Assembly: GCF_008119785.1 (NCBI RefSeq)
Contig: NZ_VSFA01000035.1
Coordinates: 1-64,000 of the forward strand
Source: Micromonospora sp. MP36
GTDB taxonomy: Bacteria > Actinomycetota > Actinomycetes > Mycobacteriales > Micromonosporaceae
DNA: 64,000 nucleotides
Reading direction: 5' to 3'
Part shown: piece by piece, positions 35,494 through 43,600 of the stretch
Layout: every line of letters begins with the position of its first letter
Position numbering within the stretch: position 1 is the stretch's first letter
Position numbers and translations under genes: made by a program
Notes under the pieces: generated by a model
What the model was told of the DNA's origin: nothing
Database searches by the model: none
The model's input: the letters and a program-made list of their open reading frames with translations, nothing else

Positions 35494-35867
35494 CGAGGCT
35501 CCCCACGTCCGCCTGCGAGGGCTCGCGGGTGGCGCGCCCCCGGCGGCGCGGGGAAGAGCTGCTCCAGCAGCATCAGGAAGCGGAACCGCCCCTCCGCGAT
35601 GAGGTCGTTGCGCAGCCACCCGGTGAGCGGCTTCGCCTCGCCACGGGCCATCCGGGCAAAGAAGTCCCGGTCGGTACGGATCACCGTGTCTGCGTCCCGC
35701 CGCTCGCGGCTCACCTCGACGCGGCCGCCGGCGATGGTCACATACCAGACGTCGACCTCGCCGGGCCCTTCCAGCTCGATCCGGATCGTGCCGGCGGTGC
35801 GGCGGAGCAGCCGGTCGGGGGCCCGATGGGCGAGCTGCGTGAAGTAGGCCTCGATCGAATCGGACAC
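35490..35867 (-). CDS. SCP2 sterol-binding-like protein
   Basis: A 125-aa protein of the SCP2 fold (GTIRIELEGPGEVDVWYVTIAGGRVEVS, then DRDFFARMARGEAKPLTGWL). The fold usually binds lipids or hydrophobic cofactors. The start is GTG at 35867 with GGGAGG upstream. It is translationally coupled to the debranching-type enzyme, an odd partner for a lipid-binding fold; it may be a small accessory subunit. The 278 nt upstream (35868-36145) show no gene or clear signal. Confidence 0.82.
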   Translation of the reverse strand: MSDSIEAYFTQLAHRAPDRLLRRTAGTIRIELEGPGEVDVWYVTIAGGRVEVSRERRDADTVIRTDRDFFARMARGEAKPLTGWLRNDLIAEGRFRFLMLLEQLFPAPPGARHPRALAGGRGEPR

Positions 35868-36145
35868 CGCACGCCTCCCAGCAGAGGGCCGTCGCACCGG
35901 GCGGCCCGGCGAGTGGCGCGCCCCGGGGGCGGCGACGACGGACGCGGCCGGACGCTGCTCCGGCGCCGCCTCAGACTATCGTCGAGGTCCGGCGCGGACG
36001 CCCGGATCGCCGGAAACTGCGGTGCGGTGCCGGCCGGCGTGGCGGGTCGCCGCGATCGGGCACGAGCCGTGCCGGCACCGCCGGAGGGTGCCGTCCCCTG
36101 ACGCGGTCCCTCGCCCCACCAGGGGGCGGGGACGCGCACCGCCGG

Positions 36146-36541
36146 CTACGCGGATCGCCGGAACGGCCGGCCGTCGCGGCCGAGCGGGGCGAGCCGCCGC
36201 CAACGGGGCAGCTCGGTGGCGACGGTGGCCAGGGCCAGCGCGGTCACCGCCGCAGCGGCCAGCCGCGGCCAGGCGAACCAGGCCGAGACCACGGCGGCGA
36301 CCACGTGCAGCACCACCAGCCCGATGGTGACCGCCCCGGGCACCGGAACGACCACGTGCTTCTTGTCCCCTGGAGTGGCCAGGACGGTGGGCAGGCCGAT
36401 CAGCACCAGCACCGAGGCGACCGCCAGCGCGGCCGAATGTGGGGCGAGCGCCCACGGCGTGGCGACCCACGCGACCAGCTCGGTCAGGAAACGCAGCGCC
36501 GAGGCGACGTCGGGGCGGTGCGGCGGGCGGTCGTCGATCAC
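36146..36541 (-). CDS. DUF2568-like (YrdB) membrane protein
   Basis: A 131-aa protein with four hydrophobic helices (FLTELVAWVATPWAL; LAVASVLVLIGLPTVLA; GAVTIGLVVLHVVAAVVSAW; AAAAVTALALATVATEL). This arrangement matches the DUF2568/YrdB family of unknown function. I choose GTG 36541 as start, since GATACT lies 7 nt upstream; a start at 36580 would add 13 residues. It lies just downstream of the tatC terminator. Confidence 0.7.
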   Translation of the reverse strand: MIDDRPPHRPDVASALRFLTELVAWVATPWALAPHSAALAVASVLVLIGLPTVLATPGDKKHVVVPVPGAVTIGLVVLHVVAAVVSAWFAWPRLAAAAVTALALATVATELPRWRRLAPLGRDGRPFRRSA

Positions 36542-36630
36542 GGCGATCAGTATCCGCCCACCCCGGGGCGTCCCGGACACCCGGTTGCCGGCGTCGGCGC
36601 GGGCGCGCCTGCTGGCCCGGCTCTGCTACG

Positions 36631-36665
36631 CGGAACGCCGCCCCCAAGTGGGGGGCGGCGTTCCG
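36631..36665. terminator. Strong intrinsic hairpin downstream of tatC
   Basis: A 15-bp perfect stem runs from CGGAACGCCGCCCCC (36631-36645) to its complement (36650-36665) around AAGT. It lies 25 nt after the tatC stop on the minus strand and would end the tat transcript before the DUF2568 promoter. There is no T tract. Confidence 0.75.
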
Positions 36666-36689
36666 GTGTACGTGCTCCGGGCGACCCGG

Positions 36690-37640
36690 TCAGGTCATGT
36701 CGTCGTAGCGGCGCTCGATCGGCGCCGGCGCGGCGATCGGTTCGGGCGCCCCGATCGGGGCGGACGCCTCGACCCGCGCTCCGGCCTCGACCGGCTCGGT
36801 GGACAGGTCCAGCGGCGACACCTCGTCGTCGGCGACTCCCGCATACGTCTCCCGGCCCCGCCCGCGCCGCCTGTCGTTGAGGAAGGCCACCCCGACCGCG
36901 ACGAAGTAGAGCAGGCAGAGCGCGGCGGCCAGCAGCGTCATGCCGAACGGACCCGGGTCGGGCGTGGCGATCGCCGCGAACGCGAATGACACGAAGATCA
37001 CCACTCGCCACCAGCCCAGCAGGCGCCGCGCGCTCGCCACCCCGGTGAAGTTGAGCATGAGCAGGATCAGCGGGAACTCGAACGCCACTCCGAACAGCAG
37101 GATCATGTTCGTGACGAACGAGATGTACCGCGTCACCTCCAGCTGGGTGGACAGCCCGGTCACCCCGGACTCCATCAGGAAGGCCAGACCCTTGTCCACC
37201 ACGAAGTAGGCCAGCACCGCCCCGGCCGCGAACAGCGGCGCGGCGATCGACACGAAGACGTACGCCCACTTGCGTTCGTGCCGGTGCAGACCCGGGGCGA
37301 TGAACGCCCACAGCTGGTAGAGCCAGACCGGCGCCCCGATGATGAGACCGATCCACAGCGCCAGCTTCAGCTTCAGGATGAACCCGTCCGCCGGCGACAG
37401 CTGGAGGAACTGCTGGCACTTGCCGTCGACAATCGCCCCAGGGAGCCGGCAGTACGGCTGCTTGAGGAGGTTGAACGCCGGTTGGGCGAGCCAGAACCCG
37501 ACGATCAGGCCGCCGACGATCGCCAGCGACGCGCGGAACAGGCGGGTACGCAGCTCACGGATGTGTTCCATGAGCGTCATGGAGCCGTCCGAGGCCCGCT
37601 CGAAGTTGCTCGGGCCGCGCTTCTTCAACCCGAAGGCCAC
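36690..37640 (-). CDS. tatC: Twin-arginine translocase subunit TatC
   Basis: A 316-aa integral membrane protein with six transmembrane helices. It is the receptor for folded proteins bearing RR signal peptides. The N-terminus carries MEHIRELRTRLFRASL, the periplasmic loop LLKQPYCRLPGAIVDGKC, and further helices follow as in all TatC. The C-terminus has a long acidic, Pro/Ala-rich extension after the last helix (about residues 260-316), usual in actinobacteria. The start is GTG at 37640. It lies 15 nt after tatA. Confidence 0.96.
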   Translation of the reverse strand: MAFGLKKRGPSNFERASDGSMTLMEHIRELRTRLFRASLAIVGGLIVGFWLAQPAFNLLKQPYCRLPGAIVDGKCQQFLQLSPADGFILKLKLALWIGLIIGAPVWLYQLWAFIAPGLHRHERKWAYVFVSIAAPLFAAGAVLAYFVVDKGLAFLMESGVTGLSTQLEVTRYISFVTNMILLFGVAFEFPLILLMLNFTGVASARRLLGWWRVVIFVSFAFAAIATPDPGPFGMTLLAAALCLLYFVAVGVAFLNDRRRGRGRETYAGVADDEVSPLDLSTEPVEAGARVEASAPIGAPEPIAAPAPIERRYDDMT

Positions 37641-37655
37641 GGTCGGGCCCTCCGG

Positions 37656-37964
37656 TCAGTTGTCGCGGACGCGCTGCACCGGGTCGACCGGCTGCTGCGG
37701 CTGCGGCGCGTACTGCTGCTGCGGGGGCTGCTGCGGCGCGTACTGCTGCTGGGCCGTGTTCGGCGGGAGCGGCTGGTAGCCGGCCTGCGCGTCGGCCTTC
37801 TCGGCCAGGTCACGGTCGTCGTCGTGCAGGCTCTTCGTCTCGGCCTTGATGATCCGCAGCGAGCGGCCCAGCGAGCGGGCCGCGTCGGGGAGCCGCTTCG
37901 CGCCGAACAGCAGGATCAGCACGACCACGAGTACGGCGATGTGCCACGGCTTGAGGGCACCCAT
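37656..37964 (-). CDS. tatA: Twin-arginine translocase pore subunit TatA
   Basis: A 102-aa protein with one N-terminal transmembrane helix (WHIAVLVVVLILLFGAKRLP), the FGAKRLPD hinge and an amphipathic helix (AARSLGRSLRIIKAE). The C-terminal tail has imperfect repeats of QQYAPQ (residues about 72-90). It polymerises around TatC to form the transport pore. The start is ATG at 37964 with GGAG 7-8 nt upstream. tatA-tatC form an operon. The 217 nt upstream (37965-38181) hold a weak hairpin near 38044-38067 and nothing else clear. Confidence 0.95.
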   Translation of the reverse strand: MGALKPWHIAVLVVVLILLFGAKRLPDAARSLGRSLRIIKAETKSLHDDDRDLAEKADAQAGYQPLPPNTAQQQYAPQQPPQQQYAPQPQQPVDPVQRVRDN

Positions 37965-38181
37965 GGGAAGCTCCAGTCGCTCAATTGTCGGTCAGGGGTG
38001 GTCGCAGCCCATCGTACGTGCGTCGAAGGTGGTTGCCACCCTGCCGGGCCTGCCAATGCGGGCCCGGTCGGTGAAGTCTCGACCAACCCGAAGTGTCCCG
38101 TCAACCACCTGCGGCGGCACGATTGTGCGCGTAACCGCCACAGACCGCGCAGCTAACGCCCTCGGCACCAATCGCTGTCGA

Positions 38182-38430
38182 TCACTTGCCGCGCCTGGCC
38201 TTGATCAACGCCAGTCGTTCCTGGGTGACGGTCAGCCGCTCCTGGAGGCCCTCGGCGCGCCCCTGGAGCTCCTCGGCGGCGGTCTGCAGCGCCTCCGCCT
38301 CGGCCTGGCGACGCTGCAGGGCCACCGCCGCCCGGCGCAGCCGGGTCAGCCGCGCCAGCACCGGCCGGACCGCGAGGGCCAGCACGAGCAGCGGGAACAG
38401 CACGACCCCGAGCACGATCCACGTCACCAC
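38182..38430 (-). CDS. Small membrane protein with coiled coil
   Basis: An 82-aa protein: one N-terminal transmembrane helix (WIVLGVVLFPLLVLALAV), then a long coiled coil (AEAEALQTAAEELQGRAEGLQERLTVTQERL). The GTG at 38430 follows TAGGCT by 7 nt, so it has its own leaderless promoter even though it lies only 10 nt after pafC. Function unknown. Confidence 0.75.
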   Translation of the reverse strand: MVTWIVLGVVLFPLLVLALAVRPVLARLTRLRRAAVALQRRQAEAEALQTAAEELQGRAEGLQERLTVTQERLALIKARRGK

Positions 38431-38440
38431 GGCGGTCAGC

Positions 38441-39448
38441 CTACTGGGTGCGGCCGGCCACCGCCGGGTCGGCGCGATCCACCGGTGTCGCGTACGCGTC
38501 GAGCGCGGCGACGGCCTGGGCGCGGACCTGCTCGGCCAGCTCGGCCGGGGCGACCACGGTGACGTCCGGGCCGAGCCCGAGCACGAACCGCCGCGCCCAG
38601 CCCAGGTCGGTGACCCGCAGCGACACCAGCCACTGCTCGCCGTCGGCCTCGACCCGCTCGCACGGGTAGTACTCGGTGATCCACCGCTCGCCCCGACCGA
38701 TCCGCAGGGTGATCAGCGGCAGGTCGGCCGAGGGGCGGAACACCCCGTCGCTGAGGTCGTGCGGGCGGGCCTGCGGCGGGACCACGGCCGCCTCGTCCAG
38801 CTCGGTGACCGCGTCGATCCGGTCGGCGCGGAACAGCCGGACCGCCTCGGCGCGGCGGCACCACGCCTCCACGTACGCCCGGCCGCCGACCATCAGCATC
38901 CGCAGCGGGTCGATGGTCCGCTCGGTGGTCTCGTCCCGGGCGGCGGTGTAGTAGGTGATCCGCAGCGCCCGGCCCCGCTCCACGGCGGCCCGCAGCTCGC
39001 GCACCCGGGCGGTGTCGCCGGGCAGCCGCACCTCCACCGGCGCGCCGGCCAGGTCCCCGGCGGCGCTCTCGATCTTGGCGAGGGCCCGTTCCACGGCCTC
39101 CCGGTTGGCCACCCCGGGCGTCTCGGCGAGCATCCGCAGCGCCACCACCAGGGCGAGCGCCTCGTCCGGGGTGAGCCGCAGCGGCCGGTCGATGCCGGCG
39201 TCGTAGGTGATGGTCACCCGGTCGCCGTCGAACGCCATGTCGATCAGGTCGCCCGGGCCGTAACCGGGCAGCCCGCACACCCAGAGCAGCTCCAGGTCCT
39301 CGCGGAGCTGCCGCTCGGTCACCCCCAGGTCCTCGGCCGCCTCGGCGATCTCGATGCCGGGGCGGGCGAGCAGGTAGGGCACCAGGTTGAGCAGTCGGGC
39401 GAGCCGGTCCGCCGAGGCGCGGCCACCCCGGGCCGCCGGGCGGGTCAC
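38441..39448 (-). CDS. pafC: PafC, WYL-domain transcription factor
   Basis: A 335-aa WYL regulator. The N-terminal winged helix reads RLLNLVPYLLARPGIEIAEAAEDLGVTERQLREDLELLWVCGL. A WYL domain spans about residues 140-225 (RITYYTAARDETTERTIDPLRML, then VEAWCRRAEAVRLFRADRI), and a WCX C-terminal domain follows. In mycobacteria PafB and PafC form a heterodimer that activates DNA-repair genes independently of LexA. The GTG at 39448 overlaps the pafB stop codon (GTGA). Confidence 0.93.
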   Translation of the reverse strand: MTRPAARGGRASADRLARLLNLVPYLLARPGIEIAEAAEDLGVTERQLREDLELLWVCGLPGYGPGDLIDMAFDGDRVTITYDAGIDRPLRLTPDEALALVVALRMLAETPGVANREAVERALAKIESAAGDLAGAPVEVRLPGDTARVRELRAAVERGRALRITYYTAARDETTERTIDPLRMLMVGGRAYVEAWCRRAEAVRLFRADRIDAVTELDEAAVVPPQARPHDLSDGVFRPSADLPLITLRIGRGERWITEYYPCERVEADGEQWLVSLRVTDLGWARRFVLGLGPDVTVVAPAELAEQVRAQAVAALDAYATPVDRADPAVAGRTQ

Positions 39449-40443
39449 CGGGCACCCCCGGCCACCGCCAGCTCGTCGTGCCGGGCGGCGATCTCCTTCA
39501 ACCGCTGGATGACCGCGTCGCGGACCTCCGGCGGCTCCAGCACCCGCGCGTCCGGGCCGTAGCCGACAACCTGGCCGGCCAGGTTGTCGGCGTCCGCGTA
39601 CGGCAGGACCAGCCGGTCGCCGTCCGGTCCGGAGGTGCACTCCACCGCCCAGCGGCGCAGCCCGGCCGCCCGCCCCGGGGCGACCAGCACGGTGGCCCGA
39701 CCGGTCCGCTCCACCGGCCCCGACCAGCGGGCCACGTGGCTGATCAGGTCCACGCCGGCGGGCGGCTCGTACGCCCCGGGCTGGCCGGTCACCCGGACCG
39801 CGCCCACCACCCGCGACAGCCGGAAGCAGCGGGTCGCCGCCCGGTCCAGGTCGTGGCCGACCACATACCACCGGCCGCGCCAGCAGACCACCCCCCACGG
39901 CTGCAGCCGGCGGCGGGTCGGGGCGTCCCGGTCCGGCACCCGGTAGTCGAAGTTGACCTCCCGCCGGTCGCGGGCGGCGGCGGTCAGCGGGGCGAACGCC
40001 GGGTCGACCGTGACCATCGGCTCCAGGCCCAGGGTGGCCTGCGGGTCCACGTCGATGCCGGCGGCGCGCAGCTTCGCCAGGCCCGACGAGGCGGCGGCGG
40101 CCAGGCCGGCGTGCTGCCACAGGCGCGCCGCGATGCCGACGGCGGCGGCCTCGTCCGGTTCCAGCGGGATGTCGGGCAGCGCGTACTCCCGGGGGGCGAT
40201 CCGGTAGCCGGGCTCGGCGTCGAAGACGCTGGCCGTGCCCGTCTCCAGCGGCACCCCCAGCTCCCGCAGCTCGGCCTTGTCCCGCTCGAACTTGCGCTGG
40301 AACGCCTCGTGGTCCTTGGCGTCGTCCGGATCGTGCTCGTAGCCGGGCACGGTCGCGGCGATCTGGGCGGCGGTGAGGAACCGTCGCGTCGACAGCAGGC
40401 AGATCACCAGGTTGACCAGGCGTTCGGTGCGGGTCCGGGACAC
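39445..40443 (-). CDS. pafB: PafB, WYL-domain transcription factor
   Basis: A 332-aa WYL regulator. The N-terminal HTH (TERLVNLVICLLSTRRFLTAAQIAATVPGY) is followed by a WYL domain (EVNFDYRVPDRDAPTRRRLQPWGVVCWRGRWYVVGHDLDR) and a C-terminal WCX part. With PafC it directs the LexA-independent DNA-damage response. The GTG at 40443 follows TAGCGT by 6 nt (leaderless). It is translationally coupled to pafC. Confidence 0.94.
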   Translation of the reverse strand: MSRTRTERLVNLVICLLSTRRFLTAAQIAATVPGYEHDPDDAKDHEAFQRKFERDKAELRELGVPLETGTASVFDAEPGYRIAPREYALPDIPLEPDEAAAVGIAARLWQHAGLAAAASSGLAKLRAAGIDVDPQATLGLEPMVTVDPAFAPLTAAARDRREVNFDYRVPDRDAPTRRRLQPWGVVCWRGRWYVVGHDLDRAATRCFRLSRVVGAVRVTGQPGAYEPPAGVDLISHVARWSGPVERTGRATVLVAPGRAAGLRRWAVECTSGPDGDRLVLPYADADNLAGQVVGYGPDARVLEPPEVRDAVIQRLKEIAARHDELAVAGGAR

Positions 40444-40580
40444 GTGTGAACGCTAGCAGCCCACGCGTCGTGGACGTGCACCCGCGCGGGCGCGGCGCGC
40501 GGGAAGACCCGCAGCAGCGGCCCGTGGCGGGCAGTCCCGCTCGACCGGCGGAGGACCTGCGCCGGCCATATGGTGAGCGC

Positions 40581-41585
40581 ATGGCGGAAGCGGAAGTCAA
40601 GCGCGAGAGCGTCGGCACGGTCGTCGTGGCCGGCGTGGCGAACCTCTCCATCGCCGCCGCCAAGCTGGTCGCCGGCCTGATCTCCGGCTCGGCGGCGATG
40701 CTCTCCGAGGCCGCCCACTCGGTCGCCGACACCACCACCGAGGTGCTGCTCTTCCAAGCGCTGCGCCGCGGGGCCCGGCCCGCCGACACCCGGCATCCGT
40801 TCGGGTACGGCAAGGAGAGCTACGTCTGGGCGTTCCTCGCCGCGCTGTTCACCTTCGTGGTGGGCGCCGGCTTCGCCATCACCCACGGCGTCACCACCAT
40901 CCTCGTGCACAAGCACAGCGGCAACTACCTAGCGTCGTACATCGTGCTGGTGGTCTCCTTCGCGATCGAGTCGGTCTCCCTGACCCGGGCGCTCCGGCAG
41001 ATCCGCCGCGAGTCCCGCCGCTGGCGGGCCACCCCGCGCCGCTACCTGCGGCTGACCGCCGACACCACCGTCAAGGCCGTCTTCATGGAGGACACCGCCG
41101 CCCTCATCGGCCTGCTCATCGCCGGCGTGGGCCTCGGGTTGTCCGAACTCACCGGCGAGGAACTCTACGACGGCATCGCCTCCATCCTGATCGGCGTGCT
41201 GCTGCTGGCGGTCGCCACCATCCTCGCCCGGAGCAACATCTCGCTGCTGGTGGGCCGGGCCGTGTCGGAGCGCGTGCACCGGAAGATCGAGCACGAGCTG
41301 GCCGCGCTGCCCACCGTGGACCGGGTGCACACGCTGATGACCATGGTGCTCGGCCCGGACGACATCCTGGTCGCCGCCAAGGTCGACTTCCACAACGACG
41401 CCACCGGCGCCGACATCGAGGCCGCCGCCGACGAAGCCGAGCGGCGGCTCACCGAGCACTACCCGGAGATCGGGTACGTCTTCCTCGACCCCACCCGGTC
41501 GATGCCCGGCACCGACCGTGGACGGGCCCGGCGTACCCAGAACGAGGGCGACCCGCCACTGGACCAGCAGACCGACACGTTCTGA
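40581..41585 (+). CDS. Cation diffusion facilitator (metal exporter)
   Basis: A 334-aa CDF-family protein. Transmembrane segments hold metal sites: SEAAHSVADTTTEVLL carries the expected D/H site of the second helix, and FMEDTAALIG the DxxxD-like site of the fifth. The C-terminal cytoplasmic ferredoxin-like domain has VDRVHTLMTMVLGPDDILVAAKVDF. It exports zinc, iron or manganese in exchange for protons. The ATG at 40581 follows TATGGT by 6 nt (leaderless). It is divergent from pafB. Confidence 0.9.
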   Translation: MAEAEVKRESVGTVVVAGVANLSIAAAKLVAGLISGSAAMLSEAAHSVADTTTEVLLFQALRRGARPADTRHPFGYGKESYVWAFLAALFTFVVGAGFAITHGVTTILVHKHSGNYLASYIVLVVSFAIESVSLTRALRQIRRESRRWRATPRRYLRLTADTTVKAVFMEDTAALIGLLIAGVGLGLSELTGEELYDGIASILIGVLLLAVATILARSNISLLVGRAVSERVHRKIEHELAALPTVDRVHTLMTMVLGPDDILVAAKVDFHNDATGADIEAAADEAERRLTEHYPEIGYVFLDPTRSMPGTDRGRARRTQNEGDPPLDQQTDTF

Positions 41586-41645
41586 GCCGCGCGCCGGGCC
41601 ACCCGGACGCGCCCCGCCCCACCGGCGGCCGATAGCGTTCCCGGC

Positions 41646-42731
41646 ATGGTGCGATGGCGGTCCGGCACGGTCACGGCGGTACGACGGAGGTGGGCCGGCG
41701 CGACCGAACTCGACGTCGACCTGCCCGACGGCGGCCGGATGCGCGCCCTGGCCTACCCGGCGCTGGTCGGCGACCCGGAACCCGGCGACCGGGTGCTGCT
41801 CAACGCCGGCGCGCTGCTGATGGGCCTCGGCACCGGCGGGTACGCCCTGGTCGTCGCCCTGCCCGCCCGGCTCCCCGCCGACCCGCCGCAGGTCGCCGAC
41901 ACCCGCGACGCCGGCCACCTGGTCAAGGCCCGCTACACCCCGCTGCAACCGATCCTGCTCGGCGTCGACGAGGAGGCCTCCCCGCACCACGCGCTGCTCG
42001 CCGCCGCCGACAGCCTCGACGGGATGCCGGTGATCACCGCCGACCTGCACTCCGCCCTGCCGGCCGTCCTCGCCGGCGTGCACGCCGACGCCCCGCACGC
42101 CCGGGTGGCCTACCTGCTCACCGACGGTGGAGCCCTGCCGGCCTGGTTCTCCCGCACCCTCGCCGGGCTCGCCGACCACCTCGCCGGCACGGTCAGCGTC
42201 GGTCAGGCGTTCGGCGGCGACCTGGAGGCCAGCACCCTGCACAGCGGCCTGCTCGCCGCCCGGCACGTGCTCCGCGCCGACCTCGCGATCGTCGCCCAGG
42301 GGCCGGGCAACCTGGGCACCGGCACCCGCTGGGGCTTCTCGGGGGTGGCCGTCGGCGAGGCGGTCAACGCGGTCGCCACCCTCGGCGGCCGGGCCGTCGG
42401 CTCGTTGCGCATCTCCGACGCCGACCCGCGCCCCCGGCACCGCGGCGTCTCCCATCACAGCCTCACCGCGTACGGCCGGGTGGCTCTCGCCCCCGCGGAG
42501 CTGGTCGTGCCGGACGGCCTCGACCCGGCCCTGGCGGCCGAGGTGGCGGCGGCTCTCGCCTCGCTCGCGGAGCGGCACCGGATCGTCACCGTGCCCACCG
42601 GCGGGCTCGACGCGGCCCTGCGGGCCAGCCCCGTCGCCCTGTCGACCATGGGCCGCGGACTGGACGCCGACCACGCCTACTTCCTGGCCGCGGCCGCCGC
42701 CGGCCGGCACGCGGCCCGCCTGCTCGGCTGA
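41646..42731 (+). CDS. DUF3866 family protein
   Basis: A 361-aa protein, DUF3866 along its length (WRSGTVTAVRRRWAGATELDVDLPDG; VKARYTPLQPILLGVDEEASPHH; GPGNLGTGTRWGFSGVAVGEAVNAV; RHRGVSHHSLTAYGRV). The conserved His and Asp residues suggest an enzyme or metal site, but no activity is known. The ATG at 41646 follows TAGCGT by 7 nt (leaderless). As I remember, actinobacteria often keep it close to the paf/proteasome genes, but this is not a strong functional clue. Confidence 0.85.
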   Translation: MVRWRSGTVTAVRRRWAGATELDVDLPDGGRMRALAYPALVGDPEPGDRVLLNAGALLMGLGTGGYALVVALPARLPADPPQVADTRDAGHLVKARYTPLQPILLGVDEEASPHHALLAAADSLDGMPVITADLHSALPAVLAGVHADAPHARVAYLLTDGGALPAWFSRTLAGLADHLAGTVSVGQAFGGDLEASTLHSGLLAARHVLRADLAIVAQGPGNLGTGTRWGFSGVAVGEAVNAVATLGGRAVGSLRISDADPRPRHRGVSHHSLTAYGRVALAPAELVVPDGLDPALAAEVAAALASLAERHRIVTVPTGGLDAALRASPVALSTMGRGLDADHAYFLAAAAAGRHAARLLG

Positions 42732-42758
42732 GCCGCCCGGCCGGCGGCGGATCGGCGG

Positions 42759-43307
42759 TCAGGTCGCGCCGTAGCCGTGCGCCACGATGTGCTCGGCGGA
42801 CCGCGCGTAGGCCGCCGGGTCCGGCGGCGCCCAGGTGCCCAGGCCGTCGACGTACCGGTTGTACATGCAGAACGCCGCGGCGATCAGCACCGTGTCGTGG
42901 ATCTCCAGGTCGGTGGCGCCCGCCGCCCGGGCCGCGTCGACCAGCTCGGCGGTGACCTCCCGGCCGCTGCGCTGCACCGCCGCGGCGATCCGCAGCAACG
43001 CCCGCAGCTTCCCGCTCACCGGCGCGGTGGCCGGGTCCCGGCGCACCTGCTCCACCAGCGGCATCCCGGCGGGCAGTTGGGCGGCGGCGAATGCCGAGTG
43101 CGACGAACAGCAGAACGTGCACTCGTTCAGGCCGGACACGTAGGCGGCGATGAGCTCCCGTTCGCCGGGCGTCAGCGTGGGGTGCGGGGCGCGCAGCAGC
43201 TGCTCGGCGAGCGCGTTGAGCGGCTCCGCGGTCTCGGGACGGAACCGCATCGGCCCGTTGATGCCCGGATGCGCCTTCTCGTCCAAGCCGAGATCGATGT
43301 GTGCCAT
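42759..43307 (-). CDS. Carboxymuconolactone decarboxylase-like (AhpD-type) peroxidase-related protein
   Basis: A 182-aa helical protein of the CMD/AhpD superfamily, peroxidase-related branch. The redox motif CTFCCSSH lies about residues 70-77, following ERELIAAYVSGLNE. AhpD-type enzymes reduce a peroxiredoxin partner or act on peroxides. The start is ATG at 43307, with GGGAGG upstream. It is monocistronic. The 293 nt to the next gene (43308-43600) show nothing further. Confidence 0.88.
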   Translation of the reverse strand: MAHIDLGLDEKAHPGINGPMRFRPETAEPLNALAEQLLRAPHPTLTPGERELIAAYVSGLNECTFCCSSHSAFAAAQLPAGMPLVEQVRRDPATAPVSGKLRALLRIAAAVQRSGREVTAELVDAARAAGATDLEIHDTVLIAAAFCMYNRYVDGLGTWAPPDPAAYARSAEHIVAHGYGAT

Positions 43308-43600
43308 GACGTCGCCTCCCCACCCCGGCGGCCGTGGCCGACCGCGAACCCGGTCCATCCGGCAACCTGCCAGGCCCCCGGGTCGGGCGGCAACTTCCCC
43401 CGTGCGCTGTCCGCGGCGCCGGCCGGTCCGCCACCGACCGCCCACCCGCCGACCCAGGGGCGAAGAGCGCACGGCCGAAGACGCTCGGGTGGCCCGGCCG
43501 CCCCATCCTGTGCAGGTATCCGACCCCGGCCGCACCGACCCCGGCGTCCCCGCCCGGCACCGCGGGACGGCGCAGCCCCCGTAGCGGAATGCGAGGCGCT

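Noticed and set aside
40929..42710. Long minus-strand frame across the CDF and DUF3866 genes
   Set aside because: Runs across two real genes on the other strand and has no recognisable domain.
43320..43600. Extension of the membrane protein gene at 43601 to a start near 43334
   Set aside because: Upstream residues are Arg/Pro-rich and lack a plausible protein pattern; ATG 43601 has a ribosome site and begins just before the first helix.
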